Below, one piece after another: positions 15,409 through 24,168 of a stretch of 64,000 nucleotides of DNA. The notes beneath the pieces are model-generated. The model ran no database searches and had not been told where the DNA came from. It saw nothing but the letters and a program-made list of their open reading frames with translations. Position 1 is the first letter of the stretch; every line of letters begins with the position of its first letter. The stretch covers positions 1 to 64,000 of the forward strand of contig JAGVRI010000014.1 in NCBI GenBank assembly GCA_018606645.1, written 5' to 3'. A program made the position numbers and the translations under genes. This DNA is from Chloroflexota bacterium. GTDB lineage: Bacteria > Chloroflexota > Anaerolineae > JAAYZQ01.

Positions 15409-16272
15409 TTAGTAGTGGGTCGTCATATCCAGTAACCCTTTCTCCCGGGCGCGGTGTTCCGACCAGCGGAAAAAGTAGATCGAAACCACTCCGTTCAGCA
15501 AAGTTGCTCCCAGTAAGATAAGGAACAATTGACCATCCCCCAGGCCAGCTAAGCTGGGGCTGATCGCCAGGCTCACCTCAGAACCCAATACCGCCCGACG
15601 CAGCAATTCTAGCCAATAGGTGGGGGGTAGGAGATAACCCAACAGCCGCAACCAGGCAGGCAGTACATCGATCGGAAATACCGCACCGCATAGCAGGTAG
15701 AGTGCCCCGGCTACCGACTCTCCCACACTCCAGAAGTGCCGGGCCATCTGGAGGGTGGCGGCACCCAGCAGGAGGCCCATCAAAGCCAGGTTCGCCAACC
15801 CGAGGATCATCGAGACGGCGAACAACGGCCAGTCTATCTCACCGAGTCGGATAGGCAGGCGGAGGACCAGGAGGCCAAACCCCATGGTAATGACCACCGA
15901 CAGAGTGCCGGTGAGAAAGCGCGCCATGCCCCGGCCCAACAGATAAAAGTAAAATTTGATGGGCGAGACGTAGATATACTTGAGAGTCTGATAGTGCTCC
16001 CGGTCATCAATCACCGCCCAACTGACCCCTACCAGAATGCTGCCGACGTAAATGTACGCTGCATTGCCCAGATACATATAGGCAAAGTAGGGGCTGGTCG
16101 TATCGGTTCGGGTGATCACCCAATACATCACCACCAGGATCATGACGCTGGTCACCGGCTTGATAATCGAGTAGACAAAGAACAGAAAGGGATCCGTCCA
16201 GTTGGACTCGATCTGCCAGCCCAACCAGGTCGCCACGCGGAAACTGAGAAAGGCTCGATTCACTCCAGACAT
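15409..16272 (-). CDS. ABC-2 type transporter permease, second of pair
   Basis: A 287-residue membrane protein with about six hydrophobic segments and the ABC-2 arrangement, including the LLPPTYWLELLRRAVLG motif before the last helix. ABC-2 permeases export drugs, lipids or polysaccharides. Its ATG directly follows the TAA of the first permease gene, so the two are coupled and probably form a heterodimer. No ATP-binding subunit is encoded anywhere close by, so the ATPase must be shared or distant. The gene ends 54 bp before the LuxR-Kelch gene on the same strand. Confidence 0.8.
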   Translation of the reverse strand: MSGVNRAFLSFRVATWLGWQIESNWTDPFLFFVYSIIKPVTSVMILVVMYWVITRTDTTSPYFAYMYLGNAAYIYVGSILVGVSWAVIDDREHYQTLKYIYVSPIKFYFYLLGRGMARFLTGTLSVVITMGFGLLVLRLPIRLGEIDWPLFAVSMILGLANLALMGLLLGAATLQMARHFWSVGESVAGALYLLCGAVFPIDVLPAWLRLLGYLLPPTYWLELLRRAVLGSEVSLAISPSLAGLGDGQLFLILLGATLLNGVVSIYFFRWSEHRAREKGLLDMTTHY

Positions 16273-17088
16273 TTAACGCCTTCGTTCGGTCAGCCGGCCC
16301 TGTTGCCGGGCCAGTTTCTCTAGATAGTCCAGCGCGAACTTGCTCAGGACAATAAAGATCAGCGCCAATCCGGCCAACACCCCGATCTCAATTTTCACAC
16401 TAAGAAAACCGAACGTCGGGTGGCCGGGAAACAAGAGTTGACGCATGGCATCCAACCCCAGGGTCAGCGGGATCAGGGAGGCGGCGGCTGCTATCCAGAA
16501 GCCCAAGGCCTTGACCGGAAAGTAAAAGCCGGAAACAAGGTAGATCGGTTCCTGAAGCAGATTCGAGATATGCCACGCCTCGCGTCCAAAGAGGAGAAAC
16601 AGGGAAGCAAACAACATCCCCATGCCATACAGAGCGGCCATGGTGATAACAAAGGTCAGGAGCAAGACCTCCCAGTAGGCGAACGAGAACTGGACGTCAA
16701 AGAGGAGCCATCCGGCGGCAATGATCGCCACCGCTCGCATGGTTGTCATCACCAGACCGCCCACCGCCATGCCCAGGAGAATCGCCATCATCGAGGTCGG
16801 AGCGGCGATATAGAGCGCCAGATTACCGGCTTCCTTGTCCCAATACAGTTGCGAACTCATGGACCACAAGACATTGAGCCAGTACGCGGTCATGGCTCCA
16901 CCGACCACCACCAGGCCGATGTACTCCTCCGGAGCGTGAATGGCCCGATAGAAGAAAACGTACGCCGAAGTCGCCAGCAAGGGCAAGAAAGTATCAAAGA
17001 ATATCCAGCTCTTCTCGCGGTTGGCGCCGATGATCCGCGGATAGGCTCTGGCTACGATCGTGCGCAAAAAGAGTTTCCCTTTGTGCAT
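16273..17088 (-). CDS. ABC-2 type transporter permease, first of pair
   Basis: A 271-residue polytopic protein with a cytoplasmic N-terminus (basic MHKGKLFLRTIVARAYPRI) and about six transmembrane segments. The segment LLQEPIYLVSGFYFPVKAL is typical of ABC-2 permeases in exporters of the DrrB/NodJ kind. It pairs with the next gene. The region 17089-17204 upstream is shared with the divergent mutasome promoter, and I see no clear promoter for this gene in it. Confidence 0.8.
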   Translation of the reverse strand: MHKGKLFLRTIVARAYPRIIGANREKSWIFFDTFLPLLATSAYVFFYRAIHAPEEYIGLVVVGGAMTAYWLNVLWSMSSQLYWDKEAGNLALYIAAPTSMMAILLGMAVGGLVMTTMRAVAIIAAGWLLFDVQFSFAYWEVLLLTFVITMAALYGMGMLFASLFLLFGREAWHISNLLQEPIYLVSGFYFPVKALGFWIAAAASLIPLTLGLDAMRQLLFPGHPTFGFLSVKIEIGVLAGLALIFIVLSKFALDYLEKLARQQGRLTERRR

Positions 17089-17204
17089 TCGGATTTCCCA
17101 TCAACAAGGGTCGAAAAGCAAACAATTGTCGGTACTTTATTCGACCTGATTCAAATATTGTAACACATCCGCTGCGCCTGGACAAAAAGCCTTCATAAAA
17201 GATC

Positions 17205-17233
17205 TTGACAATCGAACATTTGTTCTGTATAAT
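17205..17233 (+). promoter_or_regulatory. Consensus promoter overlapped by a LexA box
   Basis: Perfect TTGACA (17205-17210), a 17-bp spacer and perfect TATAAT (17228-17233). The spacer contains CGAACATTTGTTCT (17213-17226), a GAAC-N4-GTTC dyad matching the LexA (DinR) box of Bacillus and other Gram-positive-type bacteria. LexA bound there would block RNA polymerase. It controls the imuA-imuB-DUF6504-dnaE2 operon, a classic SOS target. Confidence 0.9.
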
Positions 17234-17267
17234 AGACTTAAGCTTCCATACTGCAGGATGGGGAGAC

Positions 17268-18050
17268 GTGAGCAGAGCGCACAAGCGCCAGCGACAGCGG
17301 CAACTGGAGATGACCGTAGCGGCCATCCAACGCCGCTATGGCCCCTGGGCGTTGGTCCGAGGAGGCCCCCAGGCCGCCGGTTCGGCGGCCATCCCCCATA
17401 TCCCCACCGGTTTCCCGGCCCTCGACCGCGCTCTGGCCATCGGCGGCCTGCCCAAAGGGCAGGTGTGCGAGCTGGTTGGACCGGCCACCTCGGGCAAGAC
17501 AACGCTGGCTCTCAAATTCCTGGTCCAGGCTCAGGCGGACGAAGGGGAGGTGGGGTACATAGACCAGGCGCTCTATTTCGACCCGGACTATGCCTACCGC
17601 TGTGGGTTGGACCTGTCCCGTCTGGTGGTTGGGCGGCCGCAGGATGGGAGGGAGACGCTGGCCATGGTCGAGTCGCTGGTCCGCAGCGGCGCTCTGGCGG
17701 CGCTGGTTGTGGACGTGCTCGATTTCACCTGGGTCGACCCCCTGACGGCTTCGGAGTGGACGGCGACCTTCAGCCGTCTGCCGTTCGCCCTGGCCCGTTC
17801 TGGCACGGTCCTCCTGGTGCTCCATGAAGCGCCACTCAGCAGCCGGATGCAGTCTGGAGTGGAGTTGACGGTAGCCCACGGGGCGGCGGTGCGGTTGCAG
17901 GTGGTGCGCGAGCGCTGGCTGCGCCGGGACGGCGACATCCGGGGCTACCAGGCCCGCGTCGAGGTGTTGAAGAATCGGTTCGGACCGGCGGGACGGACGG
18001 TAAGCCTGGCCATCGAGTTTAACGGTACGGTGCAGGGCAATGGTCTGTAG
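17268..18050 (+). CDS. RecA-like ImuA-type protein of the mutasome
   Basis: A 260-residue protein with a RecA-like ATPase core. The Walker A segment GPATSGKT is at residues 71-78, followed by GYIDQALYFDPDYAYRCG and an ALVVDVLDF Walker-B-like strand. ImuA/SulA-like proteins assist error-prone translesion synthesis together with ImuB and DnaE2. The open frame reaches back to 17205 and so would include the promoter. The GTG at 17268, preceded by GGGGAG, is the first usable start; an ATG at 17310 is the alternative. It overlaps imuB by 11 bp. Compared with true RecA it lacks the long C-terminal domain. Confidence 0.8.
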   Translation: MSRAHKRQRQRQLEMTVAAIQRRYGPWALVRGGPQAAGSAAIPHIPTGFPALDRALAIGGLPKGQVCELVGPATSGKTTLALKFLVQAQADEGEVGYIDQALYFDPDYAYRCGLDLSRLVVGRPQDGRETLAMVESLVRSGALAALVVDVLDFTWVDPLTASEWTATFSRLPFALARSGTVLLVLHEAPLSSRMQSGVELTVAHGAAVRLQVVRERWLRRDGDIRGYQARVEVLKNRFGPAGRTVSLAIEFNGTVQGNGL

Positions 18051-19260
18051 GGAAAAGGGGTCGGTTCTGTATTGCACCATTCCGCACTTTGCTGCCGCCC
18101 TGGTGCGACGGGACGATCCGGGCCTGGAGGGCTGGCCTTTGGTCCTGGTCGGTCCTGAGGGGCGCGTGTTTGACGTTTCGGCGGAGGCGGCAACCAGGGG
18201 CGTTGCAGTCGGCATGACCGCCTGGGTGGCCGAGGTCCGGTGTCCCGAGGCGCGCCTGCTGGAGGCGGATATCGCCCGCTGCCGCGCTGAATTGGAGAGC
18301 CTGTTCCAGGTACTGGAACGAGCCAGCCCTGCCGTGGAACCGCACGGCTGGGGCGCGGCCTACGTCGACCTGGGTGACCAGGCCCATACTCAGGCGGAAG
18401 CAGCGGAGCTGTTGCGGGCGATTGGCCGAGAGGTGCGGCGGGAGCTGGGTGAGCATCTCCAGCCGGCCCTCGGTTGGGCGGCCCGCAAATTCACTGCCCA
18501 AACGGCGGCGCGTCGCACTCCACCGGGCCGCCTGCTGGCAGTGGCCGATATGTACGAGCGAACCTTTCTCAGTCCACTGCCGACGGCGCTGCTCCCGTTG
18601 GATGAAGAGGCCCTCCGGCGGCTCTCGTTCCTGGGGCTGCGCACCCTGGGGCAATTCGCGGCGCTGCCGGCCGGGGCGGTATGGCAGCAGTTTGGGCGCC
18701 CGGGCCGGCTGGCCCACCGCTGCGCCCGGGGCGAGGATAACCGTCCGGTCATCCCTCGCGGCCAGAGGCCGCAGCGAACGGCCGAGATCGAGCTGGAGGC
18801 AGCGCTGGTCGATCGGGAAAGGCTGGCAGCGGCCTCAAGACGCCTGGTCGCGCCGCTGCTGGCCGAGCTGCGGGCGACTCTGCAAGCCTGCGGGCAGGTG
18901 CGGCTGACGGTGCGCTTTGACGACGGCAGTGTCCGGGAGAGAAGCCGTGCCTTTCTTCTCCCCACGGCCAACGAGGATCGAGTGGTGCAGGCTATCGAGC
19001 AACTCCTGGCAAGCATGGATGGCCTGGCGCCAGTCGCTGCCCTGGCGGTGACCCTGGAGCAGATCCAGGAGGCTGTGGCCGAGCAAAGGGCTCTTTTCCC
19101 GCTGTCTGACGAACAGAGGGAAAGGTTGCGCGAGGTGGAGCGCTACCTGGTGGCCCGTTTGGGGGCCAACCGACTGCGGCGGGCAATGCTCACCCAGCCC
19201 GGCGCGCCGTTGCCCGAGTGGCGGATCGGCTGGCAGGAAAGCGGGGGATGGGGAATATGA
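18040..19260 (+). CDS. imuB: ImuB-type catalytically inactive Y-family polymerase
   Basis: A 406-residue Y-family polymerase relative. At motif I the usual DxDxFFA reads CTIPHFAAAL, and the SDE-YLD motif reads GAAYVDLGD, so the acidic metal ligands are missing. This is the hallmark of ImuB, the non-catalytic hub that links DnaE2 to the sliding clamp. The little-finger region (about 240-340) and a long helical C-terminus follow. LFPLSDEQ near residue 350 might contribute to clamp binding, but no clear QxxLF clamp motif is present, so this is tentative. The gene is coupled to imuA upstream and, through ATGA, to the DUF6504 gene. Confidence 0.85.
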   Translation: MVCREKGSVLYCTIPHFAAALVRRDDPGLEGWPLVLVGPEGRVFDVSAEAATRGVAVGMTAWVAEVRCPEARLLEADIARCRAELESLFQVLERASPAVEPHGWGAAYVDLGDQAHTQAEAAELLRAIGREVRRELGEHLQPALGWAARKFTAQTAARRTPPGRLLAVADMYERTFLSPLPTALLPLDEEALRRLSFLGLRTLGQFAALPAGAVWQQFGRPGRLAHRCARGEDNRPVIPRGQRPQRTAEIELEAALVDRERLAAASRRLVAPLLAELRATLQACGQVRLTVRFDDGSVRERSRAFLLPTANEDRVVQAIEQLLASMDGLAPVAALAVTLEQIQEAVAEQRALFPLSDEQRERLREVERYLVARLGANRLRRAMLTQPGAPLPEWRIGWQESGGWGI

Positions 19261-19514
19261 CCCGGCTGTGGCCGGAGGGGGAGCCGGTGCGCATCTGGGG
19301 GGTGGTGGAGAGGCCGGAGGGGTTCACCTGGCGGGGGATGGCTCACCCCATTCAGGAGGTGTGCCACCGCTGGCGGGTGCATACCCGCTGGTGGGAGCCA
19401 GACCAGGAGGTGTGGCGGGAGTATCTGAAGGTGACCACCGACACCGGCCTGCTGTGTCTTCTCTACCGGGACCTGCGGCTGGGCGGTTGGTTCCTGGCGC
19501 GGGTGTACGACTGA
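19257..19514 (+). CDS. DUF6504 family small protein between imuB and dnaE2
   Basis: An 85-residue protein rich in Trp and Arg (WPEGEPVRIWGVVERPEGFTW at the start, then VCHRWRVHTRWWE and a YLKVTTDTGLLCLLYRD strand). It matches the DUF6504 proteins that commonly follow Y-family polymerase genes next to dnaE2. The ATG at 19257 overlaps the imuB stop and is preceded by GGGGGATGGGG; an upstream ATG at 19218 would overlap imuB much further. Its function is unknown but it is presumably part of, or a modulator of, the mutasome. Confidence 0.8.
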   Translation: MTRLWPEGEPVRIWGVVERPEGFTWRGMAHPIQEVCHRWRVHTRWWEPDQEVWREYLKVTTDTGLLCLLYRDLRLGGWFLARVYD

Positions 19515-19541
19515 GCGGAGAGGCGAGGTCTCACCGGTTCG

Positions 19542-22500
19542 ATGGCTGAGAGCGGCTACGTGGAGCTGCACTGCCACAGCTACTACTCCCTGCTCGATGG
19601 TGCGTCGTCGCCCGAGGCCCTGGTCGAGCGGGCGGCGGCGTTGGGCTATCCGGCGCTGGCTCTCACCGACCACAACGGACTGTACGGCGTGGTGCGCTTC
19701 GGACATGCAGCCCGGGAGCACGGTCTGAAGCCGATCTTGGGCGCCGAGCTGACCCTGACCGACATCGGTCACCTGACGCTACTGGCAGAGGACCGGCGCG
19801 GCTATGCCAGCCTCTGTCGGCTGATCAGCGCCGGGCAGTTGGCCGGGCAGAAGGGTCAACCCCGGTTCAGCCTGGAGATGCTGGCCGCACACACCCCGGG
19901 GCTCCTCTGTCTGTCCGGCTGCCGGCAAGGAGCGATAGCCTCGGCGCTGCGGGCCGGGGATGAGGCGAAAGCGCGCTGGTCAGCCGGACTGCTCCGGGAC
20001 CTGTTCGGCCCTGACCACTTCTGGGTTGAGATTCAGCGCCAACTCCTGCCGTCTGACGCCCGGTGGGTGGCGGCTCTGGTGGACCTGGCCCGCTGGCTGG
20101 GCGTCGGCATCGTCGCCACCAACAACGTCCACTATGCCGAACGATCGGGAAAGCGGCTCCACGACCTGCTGAGCTGCATCCGCCACCACACCACCCTGCC
20201 CGAGGCACTGGCCAGCGGCTTGCTGCATCTCAACTCGGAGCAGCACCTCAAATCGGTCCAGGAGATGACAGCCCTCTTTGCCGACCTTCCCGAAGCGGTG
20301 ACCCACACTCTGGACATCGCCCGGCGGTGTGAGGTGAGCCTCGATTTTGCCGACCAGCGCCTGCCGGCTTCCCCCGTCCCCGATGGACACACGCCGGCAA
20401 GCTATCTCCGCCATCTGTGCCAGGTGGGCCTGCGCCGGAAGTACAACCCGGTCAGCCCCCAGGCTCAGGCGCAATTGGACCATGAGCTGGCGATCATCGA
20501 GCGGGCCGGGCTGGCCGGCTACTTTTTGGTGGTGTGGGACATCGTCCGCTTTGCCCGCGAGCGGGGCATCCGCTGCCAGGGGCGGGGCTCAGCGGCCAAC
20601 TCGCTGGTCGCCTACCTGCTGGGGATCACCCCGGTCGACCCGTTATGCCACCACCTCCTTTTCGAGCGCTTTTTGAGCGAAGGGACGACGACCATGCCCG
20701 ACATTGACATCGATTTCGCTGCCGACCGGCGTGAAGAGGTGATCCGGTATGTGTACGAACGCTACGGCCCAGAGCACGTGGGCATGGTGTGCAACGTGGT
20801 CACCTATCACGCCCGCCTGGCGCTGCGCGAGGCGGCCAAGGCGCTGGCCTTTCCTCCCGATATGATCGACCGGGCAGCCCGAGCCCTCGACACCCACTCG
20901 GCAGCCCGGGCGGCAGAGGATCTTACCTTGTCGTTGTCCGGTTGGAGCGACCACGCAGGGTCGCCCTCACCGCACGATCCTTTGGCCCCTTCCCTGCCGT
21001 GGCGGACCTTGGTGGAGTTGCTGGGCGAGATGGAGGGCGTTCCCCGTCACCTCTCCATCCATGTCGGCGGGTTGCTGATCACCGCCGCACCGCTGGTCGA
21101 GGTCGTACCGCTGGAGCGGGCCGCCCTGCCCGGTCGGGTGGTGGTTCAGTGGGACAAGGACAGCGTCGAGGATGCTGGGCTGATCAAGATCGACCTGCTG
21201 GGCCTGCGTACCCTGGGCATGATCGACGAGGCGGTGGCCCACATCCAGGAGCAGCGAGGGATCGCCCTCGACCTCGACACCCTGCCGCCGGACGATCCGG
21301 CCGTCTACGATCTGTTGCGCCGGGCCGACACGGTGGGCTGTTTCCAGGTGGAAAGCCGCGCTCAGGCGCAGATGTTGCCCCGGCTTCAGCCTCGTTGCTT
21401 CGAGGACCTGATCGTCGAAGTGGCTCTGGTGCGGCCAGGCCCGATCCAGGGCGGCATGGTCCATCCCTACCTGCGGCGGCGGCAGGGCCTGGAGCCGGTC
21501 ACCTATGCTCACCCGGCCCTGGAACCGGCGCTGGCCGAAACGCTGGGGGTGATCGTCTTCCAGGAGCAGGTGATCCGGGTGGCGATGGCAATCGCCGGCT
21601 TTCGTCCGGCCGAAGCGGACCGGTTGCGGCGAGCAATGAGCCGCAGCCGCTCGGAGGAAGCGATGGGATCACTGCGCGAGCGCTTCCTGGCCGGGGCGCG
21701 GGCCAACGGCATTGATGCCGCAACGGCCGAGGAGGTCTACCGTCAATTGGCCGCCTTTGCCGGCTATGGTTTTTGCAAGTCGCACGCAGCCGCCTTTGCC
21801 CGGGTGGCGTACCAGACCCTCTACCTCAAGGCCCACTTTCCGGCCGAGTTCACCTGCGCCCTGCTCAACCACCAGCCGATGGGCTTCTATTCGCCGGCGG
21901 TGCTGGTCGGCGATGCGCGGCGGCATGGCGTAGAAGTGCGGGGGCCTGATGTCAACCGCAGCCGGGTGGAGTGCACCCTGGAAAGGGAGGGACCGGCGCT
22001 GGCCGTCCGCCTGGGCCTGCGCTACGTCCACGGCCTGGGCGAGGTGTGGCAATCGCGCATCGTCGAGCGGCGAGAGCACCGGTCGTTCCGCAGCCTGGCC
22101 GATTTCTGCCGGCGCACCCGTCTGCCCCGGCCGGTGATCGAGAACCTGATCCGGGCCGGGGTGATGGACAGCCTGGGCCAGGCGCGGTCGGGTGTCCGCC
22201 GGGGGCTGCTGTGGGAACTGGGTGGGCTGGACTACCCGGAAGATGGCCTGGAACTGGAAGCCATGGTCGAGCCGGTGGACCTGCCGGACCTGAGCCGGGC
22301 GGAGCGGATCGCCTGGGAGTATGAGTTATTGGGACTGACGCCCGGCGATCAGGTGATGAGCCTGTATCGGGAGCCACTGCGGGCACAGGGGGTGCTGAGC
22401 AGCAGCGAACTGGCGGAATGCCGGGACGGTCAGACGGTGCAGGTCGCCGGCTGGGTCGTGGTCCGCCAGCGGCCGCCGACGGCCAAAGGACACGTGTTCA

Positions 22501-22688
22501 TCACCCTGGAGGACGAAGATGGGCTGATCCACCTCATTGCGCGGCCCGATACCTTTGAGCGGTATCGGGAAGTGCTGCGCGATGCGCCGTTGGTGAAGGT
22601 GGAGGGCCAACTCCAGCGACAGGGAAGCGGGGTGAGCGTGCTGGTGGTCCGCGCCTGGCGGTTATCCCCGGACCATGCGGTGGGATAA
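19542..22688 (+). CDS. dnaE2: Error-prone DNA polymerase III alpha subunit DnaE2
   Basis: A 1048-residue C-family polymerase. The N-terminal PHP domain begins with VELHCHSYYSLLDGASSP. The catalytic acids are in PDIDIDF (from residue 386). Helix-hairpin-helix and clamp-associated regions follow, and a C-terminal OB fold is visible (VQVAGWVVVRQRPPTAKGHVF). The length and short tail match DnaE2/ImuC rather than replicative DnaE1 (about 1150-1200 residues). It synthesises across damaged DNA and is the mutating polymerase of the SOS response, here the last gene of the LexA-boxed operon. Confidence 0.92.
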   Translation: MAESGYVELHCHSYYSLLDGASSPEALVERAAALGYPALALTDHNGLYGVVRFGHAAREHGLKPILGAELTLTDIGHLTLLAEDRRGYASLCRLISAGQLAGQKGQPRFSLEMLAAHTPGLLCLSGCRQGAIASALRAGDEAKARWSAGLLRDLFGPDHFWVEIQRQLLPSDARWVAALVDLARWLGVGIVATNNVHYAERSGKRLHDLLSCIRHHTTLPEALASGLLHLNSEQHLKSVQEMTALFADLPEAVTHTLDIARRCEVSLDFADQRLPASPVPDGHTPASYLRHLCQVGLRRKYNPVSPQAQAQLDHELAIIERAGLAGYFLVVWDIVRFARERGIRCQGRGSAANSLVAYLLGITPVDPLCHHLLFERFLSEGTTTMPDIDIDFAADRREEVIRYVYERYGPEHVGMVCNVVTYHARLALREAAKALAFPPDMIDRAARALDTHSAARAAEDLTLSLSGWSDHAGSPSPHDPLAPSLPWRTLVELLGEMEGVPRHLSIHVGGLLITAAPLVEVVPLERAALPGRVVVQWDKDSVEDAGLIKIDLLGLRTLGMIDEAVAHIQEQRGIALDLDTLPPDDPAVYDLLRRADTVGCFQVESRAQAQMLPRLQPRCFEDLIVEVALVRPGPIQGGMVHPYLRRRQGLEPVTYAHPALEPALAETLGVIVFQEQVIRVAMAIAGFRPAEADRLRRAMSRSRSEEAMGSLRERFLAGARANGIDAATAEEVYRQLAAFAGYGFCKSHAAAFARVAYQTLYLKAHFPAEFTCALLNHQPMGFYSPAVLVGDARRHGVEVRGPDVNRSRVECTLEREGPALAVRLGLRYVHGLGEVWQSRIVERREHRSFRSLADFCRRTRLPRPVIENLIRAGVMDSLGQARSGVRRGLLWELGGLDYPEDGLELEAMVEPVDLPDLSRAERIAWEYELLGLTPGDQVMSLYREPLRAQGVLSSSELAECRDGQTVQVAGWVVVRQRPPTAKGHVFITLEDEDGLIHLIARPDTFERYREVLRDAPLVKVEGQLQRQGSGVSVLVVRAWRLSPDHAVG

Positions 22689-22863
22689 AAACCAGAGATT
22701 CATGGTCGCTCACCGTGCTGCCTTTTCGAGGATGAAGACCTGGTTGCCAGGGAATTCGCAGGTTCCTTGTGTTGCGCAAGCTATGGAGGGGATAAGAGAA
22801 TTCCTACGCTTGCCCGGCTGACTTGGCCACAGCCCCCGCTCTCTTGCTCCCTCGCATTGGAAT

Positions 22864-22892
22864 TTGCACCAAAACCGGAAGCGCGCTATACT
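22864..22892 (+). promoter_or_regulatory. Promoter of the CoA-ligase/lyase operon
   Basis: TTGCAC (22864-22869), a 17-bp spacer and TATACT (22887-22892). The expected start is near 22899, followed by a small GCTCCG/CGGAGC hairpin in the leader and AGGAGG before the ATG at 22985. Confidence 0.6.
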
Positions 22893-22984
22893 CTCTATCC
22901 AGCCGGGGCTGCTCCGAAGCGCGGAGCGTCGCTTCCCGCAACACGCCGAGACGAGAGCGCATCTGACGCACAAGGAGGTGGGTG

Positions 22985-24163
22985 ATGCGACTACTGGAAT
23001 ATGAGAGCAAGACCTTGCTCCGGGAGATGGGGATGGAGGTCCCGCTAGGCCGCCTGGCTCATTCGCCGGAAGAGGCGGCAGCAGCGGCGAAGGAGTTGGG
23101 CACGGCGGTGGTGCTCAAACCCCAGGTGCCCATCGGCGGGCGGGGCAAGGCGGGCGGGTTGGCCTTTGTCGACCGTGAGACGGAGGTGATCCCCGCCGCA
23201 GAGCGGTTGTTCGCCACCCCCCTCCGTGGCTATGAAGTCAAATTGTTGTTGGTCGAACAGCAGATACAGGCCCGGCAGGAATTCTACCTCGGCATCACCT
23301 ACGATCCAGCGGCCCGCGGTCCGGTTCTGCTTGCCTCGGCCGCCGGCGGGGTCGAGATCGAAGCCATGACCGAGAGAGTGCTCCGCCGTCCTCTTTCCCT
23401 GGTACGCCCCTGGCCTACTTTCCGCTCGCGGGAAGTAGCGGCTGGCCTGGGCCTGACCGGACCGGCGCTCCTGCGCATGACGACGGCCATCGACCGGCTG
23501 GTGGAGACCTTTCTCAAGTTCGACGCATTGCTGGCCGAGATCAATCCGTTGATGCTCACCGACGACGGTCGGCTGGTGGCAGTGGACGCCCATATCGAGC
23601 TGGACCCAGACGCCGCGTTCCGCCACCAGGACGTGGTGGCCCGCTTTGGGCTGGCGGGGCGGGGCGAGCGGACGCTGTCGGAGTTTGAGCGGCGGGCCGC
23701 CGAGATCGACCAGGCTGATCACCGTGGGGTGGCCGGCCGGATGGTTCAGTTCGATGGTGACCTGGGCCTGTTGATCGGCGGCGGCGGTGCCAGTCTGACC
23801 GTCTTTGACGCCGTCCTGGACGCCGGGCTGCGGCCGGCGAACTATTGCGAGATCGGGGGCAACCCCAGCGTCTGGAAAGTCAAGGAGCTGACCAAGTTGA
23901 TCCTCAGCCAGCCCCAGGTCAAACGGATCGCGGTGATCATGAACGTCGTGTCCAACACCCGGGTGGACCTGGTAGCGCGCGGGGTGATCAAAGGCATTCT
24001 GGAACTGGGACGCGATCCGGCGACCACCATCGCCGCCTTTCGCATCCCAGGGTCGTGGGAAGAGGAGGGGTTTGCCCTGCTTCAGCGCTACGGAGTGCCC
24101 TTTTACACCCGGGAGACCAGCATGGACCAGGTGGTGGCGATGATCGCCCAGGACAAGAGGTGA
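22985..24163 (+). CDS. SucC-like acyl-CoA ligase beta subunit (malate or succinate type)
   Basis: A 392-residue ATP-grasp protein that begins MRLLEYESKTLLREMGMEVP, the start of SucC/MtkA. GGRGKAGG is the nucleotide-binding loop, AEINPLML the conserved metal/ATP site, and GGGGASLTVFDAVLDAG leads into the CoA-ligase beta fold. With the next gene it should make an alpha/beta acyl-CoA synthetase: dicarboxylate + CoA + ATP to acyl-CoA. A CitE-like lyase in the same operon favours malate-CoA ligase over succinyl-CoA synthetase, but the sequence alone does not decide. AGGAGG points to the ATG at 22985 rather than a GTG one codon earlier. Confidence 0.8.
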   Translation: MRLLEYESKTLLREMGMEVPLGRLAHSPEEAAAAAKELGTAVVLKPQVPIGGRGKAGGLAFVDRETEVIPAAERLFATPLRGYEVKLLLVEQQIQARQEFYLGITYDPAARGPVLLASAAGGVEIEAMTERVLRRPLSLVRPWPTFRSREVAAGLGLTGPALLRMTTAIDRLVETFLKFDALLAEINPLMLTDDGRLVAVDAHIELDPDAAFRHQDVVARFGLAGRGERTLSEFERRAAEIDQADHRGVAGRMVQFDGDLGLLIGGGGASLTVFDAVLDAGLRPANYCEIGGNPSVWKVKELTKLILSQPQVKRIAVIMNVVSNTRVDLVARGVIKGILELGRDPATTIAAFRIPGSWEEEGFALLQRYGVPFYTRETSMDQVVAMIAQDKR

Positions 24164-24168
24164 GCACC

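Noticed and set aside
17205-17267. N-terminal extension of the imuA-like protein
   Set aside because: It contains the promoter and the LexA box; the GTG at 17268 is the first codon after the expected transcript start.
19218-19256. Earlier start for the DUF6504 gene
   Set aside because: It would overlap imuB by 43 bp with no ribosome-binding site, while the ATG at 19257 has a strong site and an ATGA coupling.
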